Position numbers and translations under genes: made by a program
Shown: positions 36,153-47,645 of the stretch, in pieces
How the letters are laid out: every line of letters begins with the position of its first letter
Numbering within the stretch: the stretch's first letter is position 1
Assembly: GCF_000143415.4 (NCBI RefSeq)
Contig: NW_003314381.1
Coordinates: forward strand, 369,851 to 433,850
Source: Selaginella moellendorffii
Lineage: Eukaryota > Streptophyta > Lycopodiopsida > Selaginellales > Selaginellaceae
Reading direction: 5' to 3'
DNA length: 64,000 nt
Notes under the pieces: model-generated
Databases searched by the model: none
What the model saw: only the letters and a program-made list of their open reading frames with translations
Told to the model about the DNA's origin: nothing

Positions 36153-37432
36153 AACTATCCCAAGACCCTTAACCGATTGGAAAAGGGGGTGCACTCTTGT
36201 TCATGGGCCCTTTCCCTCTATATTTGAACCCTATGTACTGTCTCTCAAGTCGTTCTCTTTAGTTAGTTACACTTATATATCTACTAGCTTACCTCAACAG
36301 TGTCAAAGAAGACACCAAATGAGGTTTAGTATGGGATAAACTTGCAAGCACAAGTTAAAAGTGTGTGTTCTTGTTGGATACACAAACACAATGAAGAGCT
36401 ACAAGCTCTTCAATTTAGAAATTCAAAAAATGATTATGAGTAAAGACATTATCTTTGATGAGTTTAGGACATATGCACATTGCCATAGTTTTTTCTAACT
36501 TGTGATCATGCAACTTTATAGGCCACCCTTTTTTAAATCAGCACCTTTAACTAAAGCCTTTGTCCCCTCAACTTGCCAATTTTGCATAACAAGTCATTTG
36601 ACTAGCGAGCAGTGTAATATAGTTTTATACATAAGCATGAAAGTCCTTAATTAGGGCACACACAATCTAATTAGCCTAAAAACCTTAGATGATATGGCAA
36701 CCAAGTGGCAACAAGGATGGTGTGGATGGCCCTAGAGTGTTAGGACAGCAAACCTATTAGGAGGCAAAGCTGTAGTAGGACCAAGGCCGTGAGCATGCTG
36801 TTAGCAAGACTAGGGCTGAAATTAGTGAGGACAGTTGAGATGTTCTGGCCATGAGCACACACTCACAAAGGCTGGATGTGAATATAGGGAGCTGAATTTA
36901 CAAATAGCTAAGTGGGATTCTCTATAAGAAGCCAAGACTACTAGAGACATATCAGTGACATTGCTAATTCCTGAGACCTTCTATGATCTAATTTCTTATT
37001 TTGTCAACTCTAGCATGGAGGAAGAAGTGGCACATAATGAGTCCCAGCTTCTACTTCTCTTTAGCCATGACCAAGATGCACTTGTTTTGAAGACCATGGA
37101 AGAAGCTCTTTCCAGACCTGATTATCAAGTTGAGTACAACTCGTTGATGCAAAACCAGACTTGGGACCTTGTGGAGCTGCCACTTAATAGGAAAGTGATC
37201 AAAACCAAGTTCCTCTTGCAAATACATGCTACAAAGTCAGATTTGTGGCAAAAGGATTCTCACAAGTTGAAGGAGTTGATTTCTATGAGACTTTTTCACT
37301 AGTGGTGAAGCTTGCATCAATTTGACTTCTCTACAACTTAGCAATTCATAAAAACATAGAGGTTGAGCACATGGACGTGACTATGGCATTCTTTGAATGA
37401 TGATTTAGAGGAGGAAGTCTACACTGAGCAAC

Positions 37433-38805
37433 TATCAATGGCAGAAATTGTCTCTTTTTTCTAATTTTTTGCAGTTAAGAGCTTTATGAGAAGAAAATAA
37501 TAGAAGTTGAGATTTTAAAGGAATATCTGAATATTCCAAAAGAATCTGTGCAAGGTGGGAGGAAGTTAAGAAAAGTTAGGGGAAGAGAGGAGAATGACAA
37601 ATGGAGCTTGGCATGAGTCGGAAAGGCAGAATAATGGAGCACAGTGTAAAGCTGATGCGGTGACATGGCATATTCAAGTGCGGCGACATGCAAAACAAAC
37701 AAGGTTATCTGGTGAGTAGCAAGTGAGTACAATATACCCACACTGTGGGCAAGAGTGGATTAACATGCTAGCTGAAGTCTTGGTTGAATTGTTAAAGGAA
37801 TAAGAGCTTTTGTTCCTACGTAGCTCTTGAAGTATGAGTCCAAGGTTCTAGTTGTCATGTTTGGTGCGTCAACTGAGAGCTGCATTCATGAGCATTGAAG
37901 CTGGGCGTGGAAGGCCAAACTTCAGCCCTGGAGTGGTAGCTTGTGCATGCATGGCCAGAGACGGCAACAAGAACAAATAGAAAAAACTGTAGAAGATATT
38001 CTTAGAAGGGAGAAATCAGAAAAATAGAAAAAAGGCAGAGAAGCAAGATTTAAGAAGCGCCAGCAAAACGATTTAGCGTTTTCTTCAGAAAAAACACCAC
38101 AAAAGTTGCAGCAGATGAAGAGGAAGAGTGGGGACCTTATCAAAGTTCGCCACTACACCAACAGCAGCAATCAGTTATCGTGATGGCAACAATAACACCA
38201 CCAGCAGTTACAAGCCGGATGAAATATCCATCATACACCACGTTCAGTGATCCTGATGAGGATTACAACGTTCGAAAATGTTAGCATGGCAAATAATGAG
38301 TAGAATCTAAGGCAAAGGTTTTTTCCTGCAACATTGAAAGATGTAGCTACAGAATGGTATGCCGCAGCAGCAGCTTTTGCAGACTGGGACACCTTGAAGA
38401 ATGCATTTTTAAATGCATTTCAACCTGCAGTATTTCATCAAAGAGTGAGCGACGAGCTGAGTACAATTGCCTTGCAGCCTGGAGAAATGATACAGCGTCA
38501 TGTGATGTGTTTTCAAAGACTTTTAGCCAAGAGAAAACCAACTCCAACAACAAATGATCAGGTTCGATATTTTTGGCAAGGCTTACATGAGAATGCAGCC
38601 TTCTATGTGCACTGTAATGAGCCAGCCGATTTGGATGCAGCTGTCAACTTGGCATCTCAATTTGAACAGGCCAGAATACCTGGAAGATGCAAGGTTCTAA
38701 TCTTGTCATGCAGCCTTTGAGTTTGGAGCAGCTAAATTCAAATCTGGCACCTGTACTTGGTAATTCTACAGCAATACATAGTCTGGTTCCTGCCACAGCA
38801 TCGAC
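37433..38805 (+). mobile_element. Gag-bearing 1.4-kb insertion in the copia RT
   Basis: Deleting this segment plus one copy of AGCAAC (37427-37432 or 38806-38811) rejoins the copia reverse transcriptase frame exactly, so it is a clean insertion with a 6-bp target duplication. It contains a Gag-like frame (about 38,290-38,720: FFPATLKDVATEWYAAAA, then LSTIALQPGEMIQRHV and DQVRYFWQGLHEN) of retrotransposon Gag type but no pol. No terminal repeats are visible: it starts TATCAATGG and ends CATCGAC. It may be a gag-only non-autonomous element or a fragment. Confidence 0.65.
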
Positions 38806-39387
38806 AGCAACCAGCCGGATTCATTGTCAAAGGACAAGAGCACTTGGTATGCAAGCTAAAGAAGGCACTTTATGGCCTGAAGCAATCACCTTGTGCCTGG
38901 TACGCAAAGATGAACTTGTTTCTTCTTGCCCTTGGCTTCAAGAGTCTCTCTGCAGACAGTAACGTGTACATCAAGCGTGTGGGAGCTCTCTTAGTGCTAC
39001 TGGCTCTGTATGTGAATGATTGCTTGCTCCTCAGCAAAAGCAAGAAGCTGATTCAACAACTCAAGAAAGATCTCAGCTCGAGATTCAAGATGGTGGACCT
39101 TGGGAGTGCTATCTCAGCATCCAGATCTTCAGAGACAGGAGGAAGGGAACAATCGAAATGTCTCAAAAGAAGTACATTGAAAATCTCCTCCAGAAATTTA
39201 AACTTACCAACGTCAACTCCAGGCAAGTGTTGCAAGCCCAACTTGAGTGGTCCAAGTTGACCATCGTGACTTTTAGCTAGTTTAGCTTTGTCTCTTCCAC
39301 TTTCTTAGAGCTTGGCAATGCCTAAGGCGTACAACTAGCAACGGCTGGCATTCTAGAATCCTTGCTTTGTTTTTTCTCGTCTTTGCA

Positions 39388-39714
39388 CTTCAGACGAATG
39401 TACTCTCCAACAAGGCCTTCCGCCAGCCAAGCATTGGGGAACGAGTTTGGCTGATGATCCGAAATAAGTCTTCTGCTTGTCACCAATTGCTTCTTGAACT
39501 CCTTTATGTTTTTCTCACGGGCCACTTGGCTCTACTTTTCGGCCATCACGATCCGTAGGCAATTCTCAGCACTGAGACGATTGGCTTGTTGCCAAAGGTC
39601 CATTCGGAGAAGATGTCAGGAGGGAGCTCTAGATTTCCAATCTCCTCCAAACTCAAGCCCAAAACTTTCTCAACAATCCATAGTTATGTGCTCCACAAAA
39701 TAATTGAAAATCCG
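39388..39714 (-). pseudogene. Nonsense-riddled continuation of the Crinkler-like copy B
   Basis: The frame of the P-loop gene continues past its stop without shift. It reads through three further stops and still shows family sequence matching copy A (LSAENCLRIVMAEK, AWLAEGLVGEYIRLK). The intact C-terminus has therefore been lost by point mutations and by the copia insertion at 39,387. Where copy A has a CGG codon, this copy has TAG. Confidence 0.6.
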
Positions 39715-40807
39715 CTAGTTTCTTCTGTAAACCACTTCCTCAAGTGCATCACCTTTGTGAACAAACTCGGCCAGGCATCGTGGTATGAAACCAAACCAGT
39801 GTAAAATAGGGCCTAGACACAGAACCATAGAAATCAATCCAAAAACGGGGACAGTACCAAGATATTTGAATATGGCCAGGACAGCACCATGGCCACTCTG
39901 GCGTTTTGATCGGGGCTTCAATACCTGCAGAGCATGCAGCGGCAGATCGTTGATGTCGACGTCTTTGAAGTTATAGCCGGATAGCCAGCACTTGGAGCTT
40001 TTGGATGCTGTCACAAGCCATTGCTTTTCCCAGTGTCGAGCAAAACCCAGAAGCAAAGCTTGTAAAACATATGCCAGCTTCGCCTCCGTCCAAACCAGCC
40101 GTGACAAAATGATATAAACGACCACCCCGCCTTCTTGCTCGTAAGTGTGGAGATAGCTCGCCAGGGCTGCCAAAACATACGACTTGCCCCTACCCGGATG
40201 GCCTCGGAATTGGATATAAGGTTTATTTTTGTCTTCAATTTCTTCGAGTAGTGACCGGAGCTGTGGACGGCCAACATAAGTGAAGGATCGCGGTGGAGAG
40301 AACTTGGTGCTTGAGATGCTCGGAAGTTCGAGCTTAGTCAAGCGCGACGGATCGCAGAGCTGCATTAAGGCCTCCTCTCGGTTCAATCGCTGCACGATTT
40401 TCTTGTGCCGCTGCCATGCCTCCGAGACAAGGGGCCGTGGCTAAAGATTTTGAAACAAGTAGGATTGGAAGCGTTATTGATAATCTTCCAGATAGTAACG
40501 TGGTGTAAATTTAAGTGCTTGCAAGATTTGTAATGCACTTGATGGCAATAGTTTGTGGAAGAACTCGTTTCAATCCTTGATTTCCTCATAGAGCCAGGAT
40601 AACATTTCTGGTTCCTCCTCCTCCGCAAGAATAACACCACGCGACTCTTACCTCGTCTGTTATCTCTGCGATAACTTTCTCCGGAGCCTCAGCGTGGTCA
40701 CCCTCGACCACAGTTTTCTCTACATCGTTTGCTGCCGACCGATGTCCTTCCTTTGAGGATTTCTTGGGCTTCTTCTTCTTCTTCTGTTTCCTCTCTGATT
40801 CTCCCAT
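39715..40807 (-). CDS. P-loop NTPase of Crinkler/RHS-like type (copy B, truncated)
   Basis: Two exons (40807-40652 and 40440-39715) joined in phase 0 across a 211-bp intron encode 293 aa. Exon 1 is a lysine-rich N-terminus (KQKKKKKPKKSSK) that could be a nuclear localisation signal. Exon 2 has FTYVGRPQLRSLLEEIEDKN and a Walker A box GHPGRGKS at about residue 121, then VVVYI as the following strand, the pattern seen in Crinkler and retrotransposon-hotspot NTPases. A hydrophobic segment (LGTVPVFGLISMVLCLGPIL) lies near the end. Compared with related sequences downstream the protein is cut short, so it may be inactive. A STAND-like or AAA ATPase of another family is possible. Confidence 0.55.
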
Positions 40808-41384
40808 TGCTGACGATTCTCTTTCAATCTCTCCTCACTTCTCCTTTCTACGCCTCGACTCACCACCTTGCACCACAACAGGCCAGCCTCGACGTTGATT
40901 CTTTAACTTCTTTTAAACTCTAAACCACAAAAAAATTCTTAATTTGCTAAGGGGAAAAGAAATGAAAAGAAAAGGATCCAACATCGTTTAATTTTGGTTG
41001 ACAGTTTCATTGTTTCCACAACACAATGAGGAGTTTGGAATGTGATGATTCGAGTAGCTCGGGCTGATGTGGAGAAGCTTGGATAAGCCCTTCCAAGAAA
41101 CTAAAGTTTTGAAACTACTGTTAGAAAACCATTAAACAAATTAATGTGTATAACATACCACCCAACTCTTGTGCTCAAACACGAGAATCCACTTGGGATT
41201 GTTTAGAACATGAGTTGCCAGATGAGCAAGCTTACATACTCTTAATTATGAGTCCAATCAAACGAGCCATATTCCTAACAGGGAATCAGGAGCTGCCTAG
41301 GTTCTCAAATGATGAAACAAATGGAACACCTTTTCTTGCGCACTGGGAGCAATAGTTTTATTCATTTAGAGTTTTTATTGCGGC

Positions 41385-41870
41385 GCCGTTTGATTCGAAA
41401 TAATTAACTCGGTACCACTGGCAAAATTTGACCAGCTTTCTCACTCCCGGTTCCAAAATGCTCACGCAACTCTCCATGTCTGTTCTTGTTTTCCTCACGA
41501 AGCTATCTTGCAGACATGGTTAGTAGAAAAGGAAGGAAAAAAACAAGAGCTTAGTCCTTCTACCTCGTACAAGTTCCAAGCCTTGGTTTGTTTAAGGCCG
41601 AGGCATTTCGTTTTTCCTTCTTTTCCCGACACGGCTTTCGGAGCGGTCGTCTGCATGCAAAGAAATGGAAAGATTTCAGGTCTCCGCTCCGCATGCTCGA
41701 GTGGAGCCTGGAATGATGCTAGCCCTCACTGTGGCTGCTTTTGTCATCTGCTTATAAGGTACATTCGTCTCAAAGATAGTGTGTATAACCCTTTTTGCTT
41801 GGTGGTTTTAAGAAATAACGTTGTTGACAACTCTCTCCAGTGGCTGGTGAAAGAGGCAAGTGTCTAACAT
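41385..41870 (+). pseudogene. Truncated Fes1 copy plus 3' flank
   Basis: 41,390-41,460 matches Fes1 exon 5 (ATTCGAAATAA, CTCGGTACC, TTTGACCAGCTT, CACTCCCGGTT). 41,495-41,520 resembles exon 6 (CTCACGAAGCTA). 41,620-41,660 matches the region just after the Fes1 stop (CCCGACACG...TTGGAGCGGTCGTCTGCATG at 31,588). Most of exon 6 and all earlier exons are missing and there are frameshifts. The orientation is the same as the parent gene 10 kb upstream. Confidence 0.7.
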
Positions 41871-44800
41871 TTTAAAACTCATTTGTGATCCGGCTATGGC
41901 TTTTGTCTCGAAAGTTACGTCTCCCTGGTGGAATGTTACTCTGAATATATGATTATGGAAACTTTAACTTGGGGGAGGCATCACGCGTTGATTGAGAGAT
42001 ACGTTCATATCAACAATAGTAATGTGCACACCTGGAAAGGCGAGCGTGACGATTGCCCATGACACAGCAAGCCTTCGTCAGCAACAGCCAGCAGGAGAAA
42101 ACAACTATATTCGATCAAAAGAAAATTGACAGAAAAAAAAAGCTCTGAGGATTTACAAAATTTGATTGACTACGTGCACGTGATGCGCATGGCCAGTTAT
42201 TTATTTATTTTCCCTCCCTCCGTTTTCCGCTCTTGGTGGTTGGCTGGAATTATTTTGCTCGCGGTTTGAGATTTTTATTACCGCAAAGTCAACTGATCTG
42301 CATTTGAATTGCCTCCCTCGAGAAAACGATGTTTTAACGTCCAAGAAGAAGCAGCTGAATTATGCATGTACGTATGTGTAGTACAAGTGGGGAGTATAGT
42401 ACAGCCGCCCAAAAGAGGTGACCACCCTTTCATGAACATTCCTTGGTAATTCATGTACTTTGTAATTCATAGCCCACCACTTTGCAAAAGTACTATCTTG
42501 AGCGAATCCGGTTCAGGTTCAGATTCAGCTTCAGGTTCAGGTTCAGAGTTGCACCTTCCTTACACAAACTTCAGAGAGATGGTGTTCCTGTTGCATGCAT
42601 TTCCCTTCATCTCCTTTCCCAGGTGCAAAACAAAGTGGTCCCCATCTCCATAAAATCTCCTTGCTCGCACAGCCCAGCCCAATAGCAGAGCATGCCAAAA
42701 GAAAAAGAGGCCTTCCTAGTGCTGGGCCAAATTATTACAGGTGTTCTACTGTAGCAAAATGGTCGTTCTGACACGCATCTAGACACAAACAACTGAGTTG
42801 TTCTTGGTTTTTTTTTCTTTTGTTCTTTTGTTCTTTTTTTTTTTTTTTTTTGCGTGCTGCTCTCGAAGCTGGAAAAGGTTTTCCCATTAACAAAAGCGAG
42901 GAAACAGGTGGATGGGCGGATAGCTCCATTTGTGCTCCCCCAATTTTTGTGCGTGGTTGCGTGGGTGAGGCTAACTTGCAAACCGAATGTAACATGGGGG
43001 AGTTGGCAGCAGCCTTCTGATATAAGTTTTTTTGGCGATTTACACATTAAAAATTTAATGCAAGAGTTGATCGCTTTGCTGTTGGCCTGGCATCTGCCTA
43101 TCAATCATCCAACCACCTTTGAATGTGAGGTGTGCTTGCACTCGTTGTACACAACTCAAGAAAAGGAGATGTATCTATCCTGAGATGTCAACCATTTAAA
43201 CATACCTTCCAGGCACTGCTCTCAGATGAAAGTTGATAGTCCCCGCCCGGATGACGTCGTCAAATACAGTGTAGATTCCCCGTGGAAAATAAGAAAGATT
43301 AATGCCGGTTTGCTGCGACTGAGAAGGCTGTTTTTGTCAAGGACCGATGCGATTCCCAGCAAGAACTTCAGATCTGGAAGCACTTTCTAGAAGAAACTTA
43401 CTTACAATCATAAAAGCGACAGGCCCGCAACAGGGCGCAGTCGCCAGAATCATGTTTGTGGATGATCAATTCTCAAGGAGCATATGCCCGCTCAGATTCA
43501 ACCTTACCGGATGCAAGCCTCTGAAACAAGAGTGGCAAAAGTCTCGACTCAAGTATTATAACATATCCAAAAATTTCCTGCTCCTGCTGCCTCCTACCAT
43601 ACACATCATAGACAATTCCACCCAATACTTTAAAAAATCTCGTGATACTCAGGCCAGGACTTGGTGTGCCATATCAACACAGTACACATGCACCACAGAA
43701 AAAAAAAAGTAGACTGTATTTTTCTTTTGTTGGTGCGGTTGGCCAACGCGTCTGCTCGGACACCTGAGAATTGATCGAGATGTGGTTGACTGACGTCACC
43801 CCACAAAATGGCCTCTGAACAATAACAACAAGAACCCCGGCCCAAGCATCCGTCTCCGACGAGCAGCAGCAGCACTGCAGCTGCACCAGGAGCAACAACT
43901 AAAGTGGGTTGAAGAACTGAACATTTTTCAGGCATGCAAATGTCAGGGAGGGAGGAGGAAAAAAGGAGGGAGAGGGGGAAAAATGGAAGATAAACAAAGT
44001 CATTAGGTAGGGAGGCATCTGCGTCGGTTCCTGCTGCTATGCTCTGATACATGTGTGTGTGGGGTGTGGTGTGGCCACCACCACCACCACCATCACCACC
44101 ACCATCTCCCACCAGCCTAGCTGCCCCCCATCTCCCTCATTCACATGCACTGGGCCAGATCCAACCAGAAAAAAACACACAAAAGAAGTGAAAATGAAAC
44201 AAGAGGGAAGAGGAAAAGGATCTCATGCCTTGATCCTTCTCATTTGACTAGGTAAACCAGCAAGAATGTTCAGCAACTAGGCTATATCAGAATGTTTGAA
44301 AAGTTTGTTGGTTTGCTGCTGTGATTTCCCATAATATTCTTATAATCAGGCCCTACACAAAACACATGTAGTGCTTGACAGTGCTCTGTGGCTGGCTGCT
44401 GCCACTGCTTTCTGTTGTTGCTTTGCTTTATTTTCTTTCCCTTCTTTTCTATCTTGTGGTTTGTCACTTTTGCTTGCTAGGCACTGTAAGGATCAGATTG
44501 GAGTCTGGATTAAGATTGTCCTTCAGGTGTTATTGTGGGACAGGTTAAGTTGCACAAGTCAAGCTCGCATTGTTTACGCGACGAAGCTCTCTTTTCACGC
44601 GGTTTTAAAGCCAGTCTTCCACCCCCTTGATAAACCACACGTTGAGTCGAAAACCAAGCATTAAACGTGTATGCACATCGTCATTGTGTAGACCCGAAGA
44701 AACGAAACATCCTTGCATCCACATAAAGAATATCCTAACAATTGGGTGTTATTCTGGATTTGTTTGTGTGATACCACACCACCCCATGTGCATGCATTAC

Positions 44801-47645
44801 GATTGCAAATGCCACCACCACTCTGGGTCCAATCTGATCCCATCATTTTGTTATATATCATATATTTCACCAAATATATGAAATCAGAAAAGGAGAAAAA
44901 TACATCACTCAACACTTGGAGCAGCCCAAAGTACAGAACTGTTCCACTGTCCACCGATCTGAAAGATAGCTCGGCTCTGTCTGGTGTTGGTAAAGTTGTT
45001 GTTGTGCGCCCAGAGACCCTTTCTGAACCTCTGTTGCTGTTCGTGTGCAAAATTCTGGGAGAGAACTTCTTTTTTTTTCACAAAGTTTCAAATGGTGTAA
45101 GAATTCCAGCCAGCCAGCAAGCCTGCCAGCCAACATCACATATGTATACCCACACAATACAAAGAAGAATATGTGAATTTGATCTGCTTCCACCCACTAG
45201 AGGCCCAGGCGTCCTTTCCACAACCAAATTGGTTAGCCACAGACATTGGCTGGTAGTCCCCACGTACACATGCACACACACCACCACCCAACCCTCTTGC
45301 TTTCATATATTTCCCCCTTTTCTTTTTGGTGGTATAAATGTTGGGGAGGGGTGGTGGTGACGAGCACATATAGATATATAACGTATAAACAGCCATATGG
45401 CCAGCCTGGTACTCAATTCCCTCATCACTTTCATGGTGGGGACTCTTGGCAAGTTCTACTAGTTGTTTTGTTTCTTCTCTCTGTGGAGGAGGAGCTGGAG
45501 GACTGTTGGTGGAGAATGAAATGCCGCTTTGTCTCCTACTCCAAATCATGATCCCATTCCCAAATTCCAAATCCTCTGCTTGATTCCTCTTTTGTGCTGC
45601 TGCTGGGGCCATCTGCTAGTGTGTTTGTGGACTTGAAAAGTCCCGGTATTGGGAGAGTTTAGGATTTGGCATGCGGGATTATAAAATATAAACTTGGTCG
45701 TCCTATCGTGTACGTGTCAGCGCCCCGCCACCCGCATATCTGGCCTCAACAGGAAGATCCATCGCAGAAAAGACTAATTTGGTGTTGTTTTTCTGAAGTA
45801 ATCGTGTTGGCCTGGCTTTTGGGTAGATTCCTCTGGACAGGAGATACATGTCTGTTATGTCCACTTAATATTTGGCAAGCCAGGCCTGTGTGTTTGTGTG
45901 TGTGCATGATTGAGCTAGTTGATGGAAGTACAAAACTCTAGTTAAGCTGGCAAAAAACAAAGAATTACTCCAAACATAATCATGCGTTTTAAAGATGAGC
46001 TTTTGTTGGGTATAGTGCAAGTTGTTGCTGCTGCTGGAATTGGTGGCGTTGTTGTTTTTGTTGAGCAAACTTTGCGAGTGTGATATTTATGCGAGAACTT
46101 AGCTATCAGAGATCCAAACCCGATGGATTCACGGGCAGCCAACACAAAAAAATTTGTCACCAGTAGTAGCAGTCGGTGGGTGCAGCGAAAGTTTCAGGTC
46201 CCACATTTTTGTGCCATAGTTGATGTTCGGTCGCAATCCGCACCAAGTAGTAGTAGCAGTAGCTTATAAGAGGATGGATGAACAATTCTAGAATTGGCAG
46301 CTCGACACACCGCACATCATCATCTCAGCAACAGCAGCACATGTTTTACGAAGATCATTCTCTCATTAAGCGCTCAAACCACGCAGAAAATAAATGAACG
46401 ACCTGAGCTCCTCTCATCACAGCACCACAACCAAGACCACGACTTTTTGGCCCACTCTACTTTTGTGGGAGCACAGAATGATGCGCTTAGAAAAGGGCAA
46501 GATTGCATGTGGCGCGAGTAGTCCTAGCATGAGTCGGGAGAGCCCAAGTTGCAGCAATCAAGCTTTGGACCACTTCAAGTGTCCTTTTGTGCTTGGGATA
46601 ACTTCAAAGAATCCATGGTTGTTTTCATGGGCTTAAAGATCATATCAATGTCACGGACCCAAGGTTTTGTGTGTCTGAATGTACGTTGTGTGGCAACATC
46701 AGGGCCTCCACTTCTAGGCGGTGAAATCTCCATGACGCAAATTCCCATCCCTAGAGAAGAATGGGAGCTTTTAACTTTGACCATCGCGATCCAGATGCCC
46801 AGTTAGGGGGATTGTTATCGTGTAAGCTTCTACTTGGCTGCCGCAAAAACAATAAGAAAAGGGAAAAGAAGGTGGTGGCGTGAGGAATAATGTACTGTTG
46901 GTGCCGCATTTTTTGTTGTCCTACTACCATGTGATGATATGGCTATTACTTTCTTTTTCTTATTCTTCTCATCGTCATCGTCATCAGGACATTATAGTGG
47001 CTTGGATCGGCCCATGAGATGATAGCCCAAGGTGTCCGAAAAATCTGCCCAAGTAGTTTTTTCGTAGCTTTTGGACTTTTTTTTGTCCAAGGTCAGATTG
47101 GCAAGTTACACAGGCTTGACACGAGGAGGATAAGTGATGCGTGAGAGCAATCCAGCCACGGGGTTTCGCGGAAAGTTTGCGAGACACCAAACAGGAATCA
47201 CACAAAAGGAGAAGAAGATATTACACTTTTATCCCATTTCTTTATCACGCCAGCTTTGTAAACTTCGAAATTCTTGAATCAAACCCTAGAGAAGCTTTCA
47301 ACTTCCAAAGGCTGTATTATCAGAAAATTGTCAATACACAAAGCGAATAGTGGGTGGATCCACCCAAGTTTCAATAATAGTTGCATCCAAATCCATTGCA
47401 ACCACATGATCTTCATACCAACTTCTTCCCCCTCAAAAAGAATCATAAATCTCTCCCCGGCCACCCCAAGAATTTACAAACCCCACGTATGGAAGTTACA
47501 ATCGACAAAAGAGGAGAGGGGAGGAGTAATAAGATATGTTGTGTGTAAGAAGGAAAAAATAGAAGTATGAACAAACAAACCACCTGAGAATGATGATCCG
47601 ATCGATCATCCGCGCGATCGAATCACATGTATATATACGTATAGA
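41871..47645. other. Intergenic stretch without supported genes
   Basis: About 5.8 kb of mixed composition with many T, CA and CCA runs: a GGTTCA hexamer array at 42,507-42,550, CCA repeats at 44,080-44,110 and a TCATCG repeat near 46,970. Several open frames exist but are low complexity or antisense noise. At 46,800 a purine run followed by TGTTA could be the last trace of a copia 3' end. No RNA gene is evident. Confidence 0.6.

Larger units (their letters stand above)
35573..36271 (-). mobile_element. Cassandra-type TRIM element with 5S rRNA-like LTRs
   Basis: Direct repeats at 35573-35880 (308 bp) and 36078-36271 (194 bp), each TGTAA...TTACA, flank a 197-bp internal region with no ORF. 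The element reads on the minus strand: next to its first LTR is the primer site TGGTATCTGAG (36062-36077, tRNA-iMet type). Each LTR holds a minus-strand segment matching plant 5S rRNA, with AGTTAAGCGT, then AGTACTGGG and GGGTGACC...GGGAAGTC: the RNA polymerase III control region. Perfect 5-bp target duplications CTTAT flank it (35568-35572 and 36272-36276). The larger LTR contains a 114-bp tandem duplication (35626-35739, 35740-35853). Cassandra elements are non-autonomous and mobilised in trans. Confidence 0.93.
33530..39387 (+). mobile_element. Decayed Ty1/copia retrotransposon carrying nested insertions
   Basis: Both ends share LTR words (GCTTTGTCTCTTCCACTT... and TTGCTTTGTTTTTTCT, ending CTTTGCA at 33,587 and 39,387). 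A primer-binding site TGGTATTAGAGAT (tRNA-iMet type) follows the left LTR at 33,588. Gag-like sequence lies at about 33,630-34,150, a broken zinc knuckle near 34,270 and protease-like sequence at 34,480-34,700 (GDDYSHKVEGVSTVDITI). Integrase pieces lie at 35,440-35,570 and 36,277-36,480 (LVGYTNTMKSYKLFN), and reverse transcriptase at 36,955-37,432 and 38,806-39,280 (KKALYGLKQSP). Stops and frameshifts break every part. Removing the two internal insertions restores collinearity. The left LTR start is approximate. Confidence 0.75.

Noticed and set aside
43630-44112. 160-codon minus-strand frame
   Set aside because: Built from a CCA repeat and T-rich DNA, with no domain and no splice or promoter context.
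46575-46815. Possible copia 3' end (purine run plus TGTTA)
   Set aside because: A short resemblance only; no LTR partner or pol sequence is identifiable nearby.
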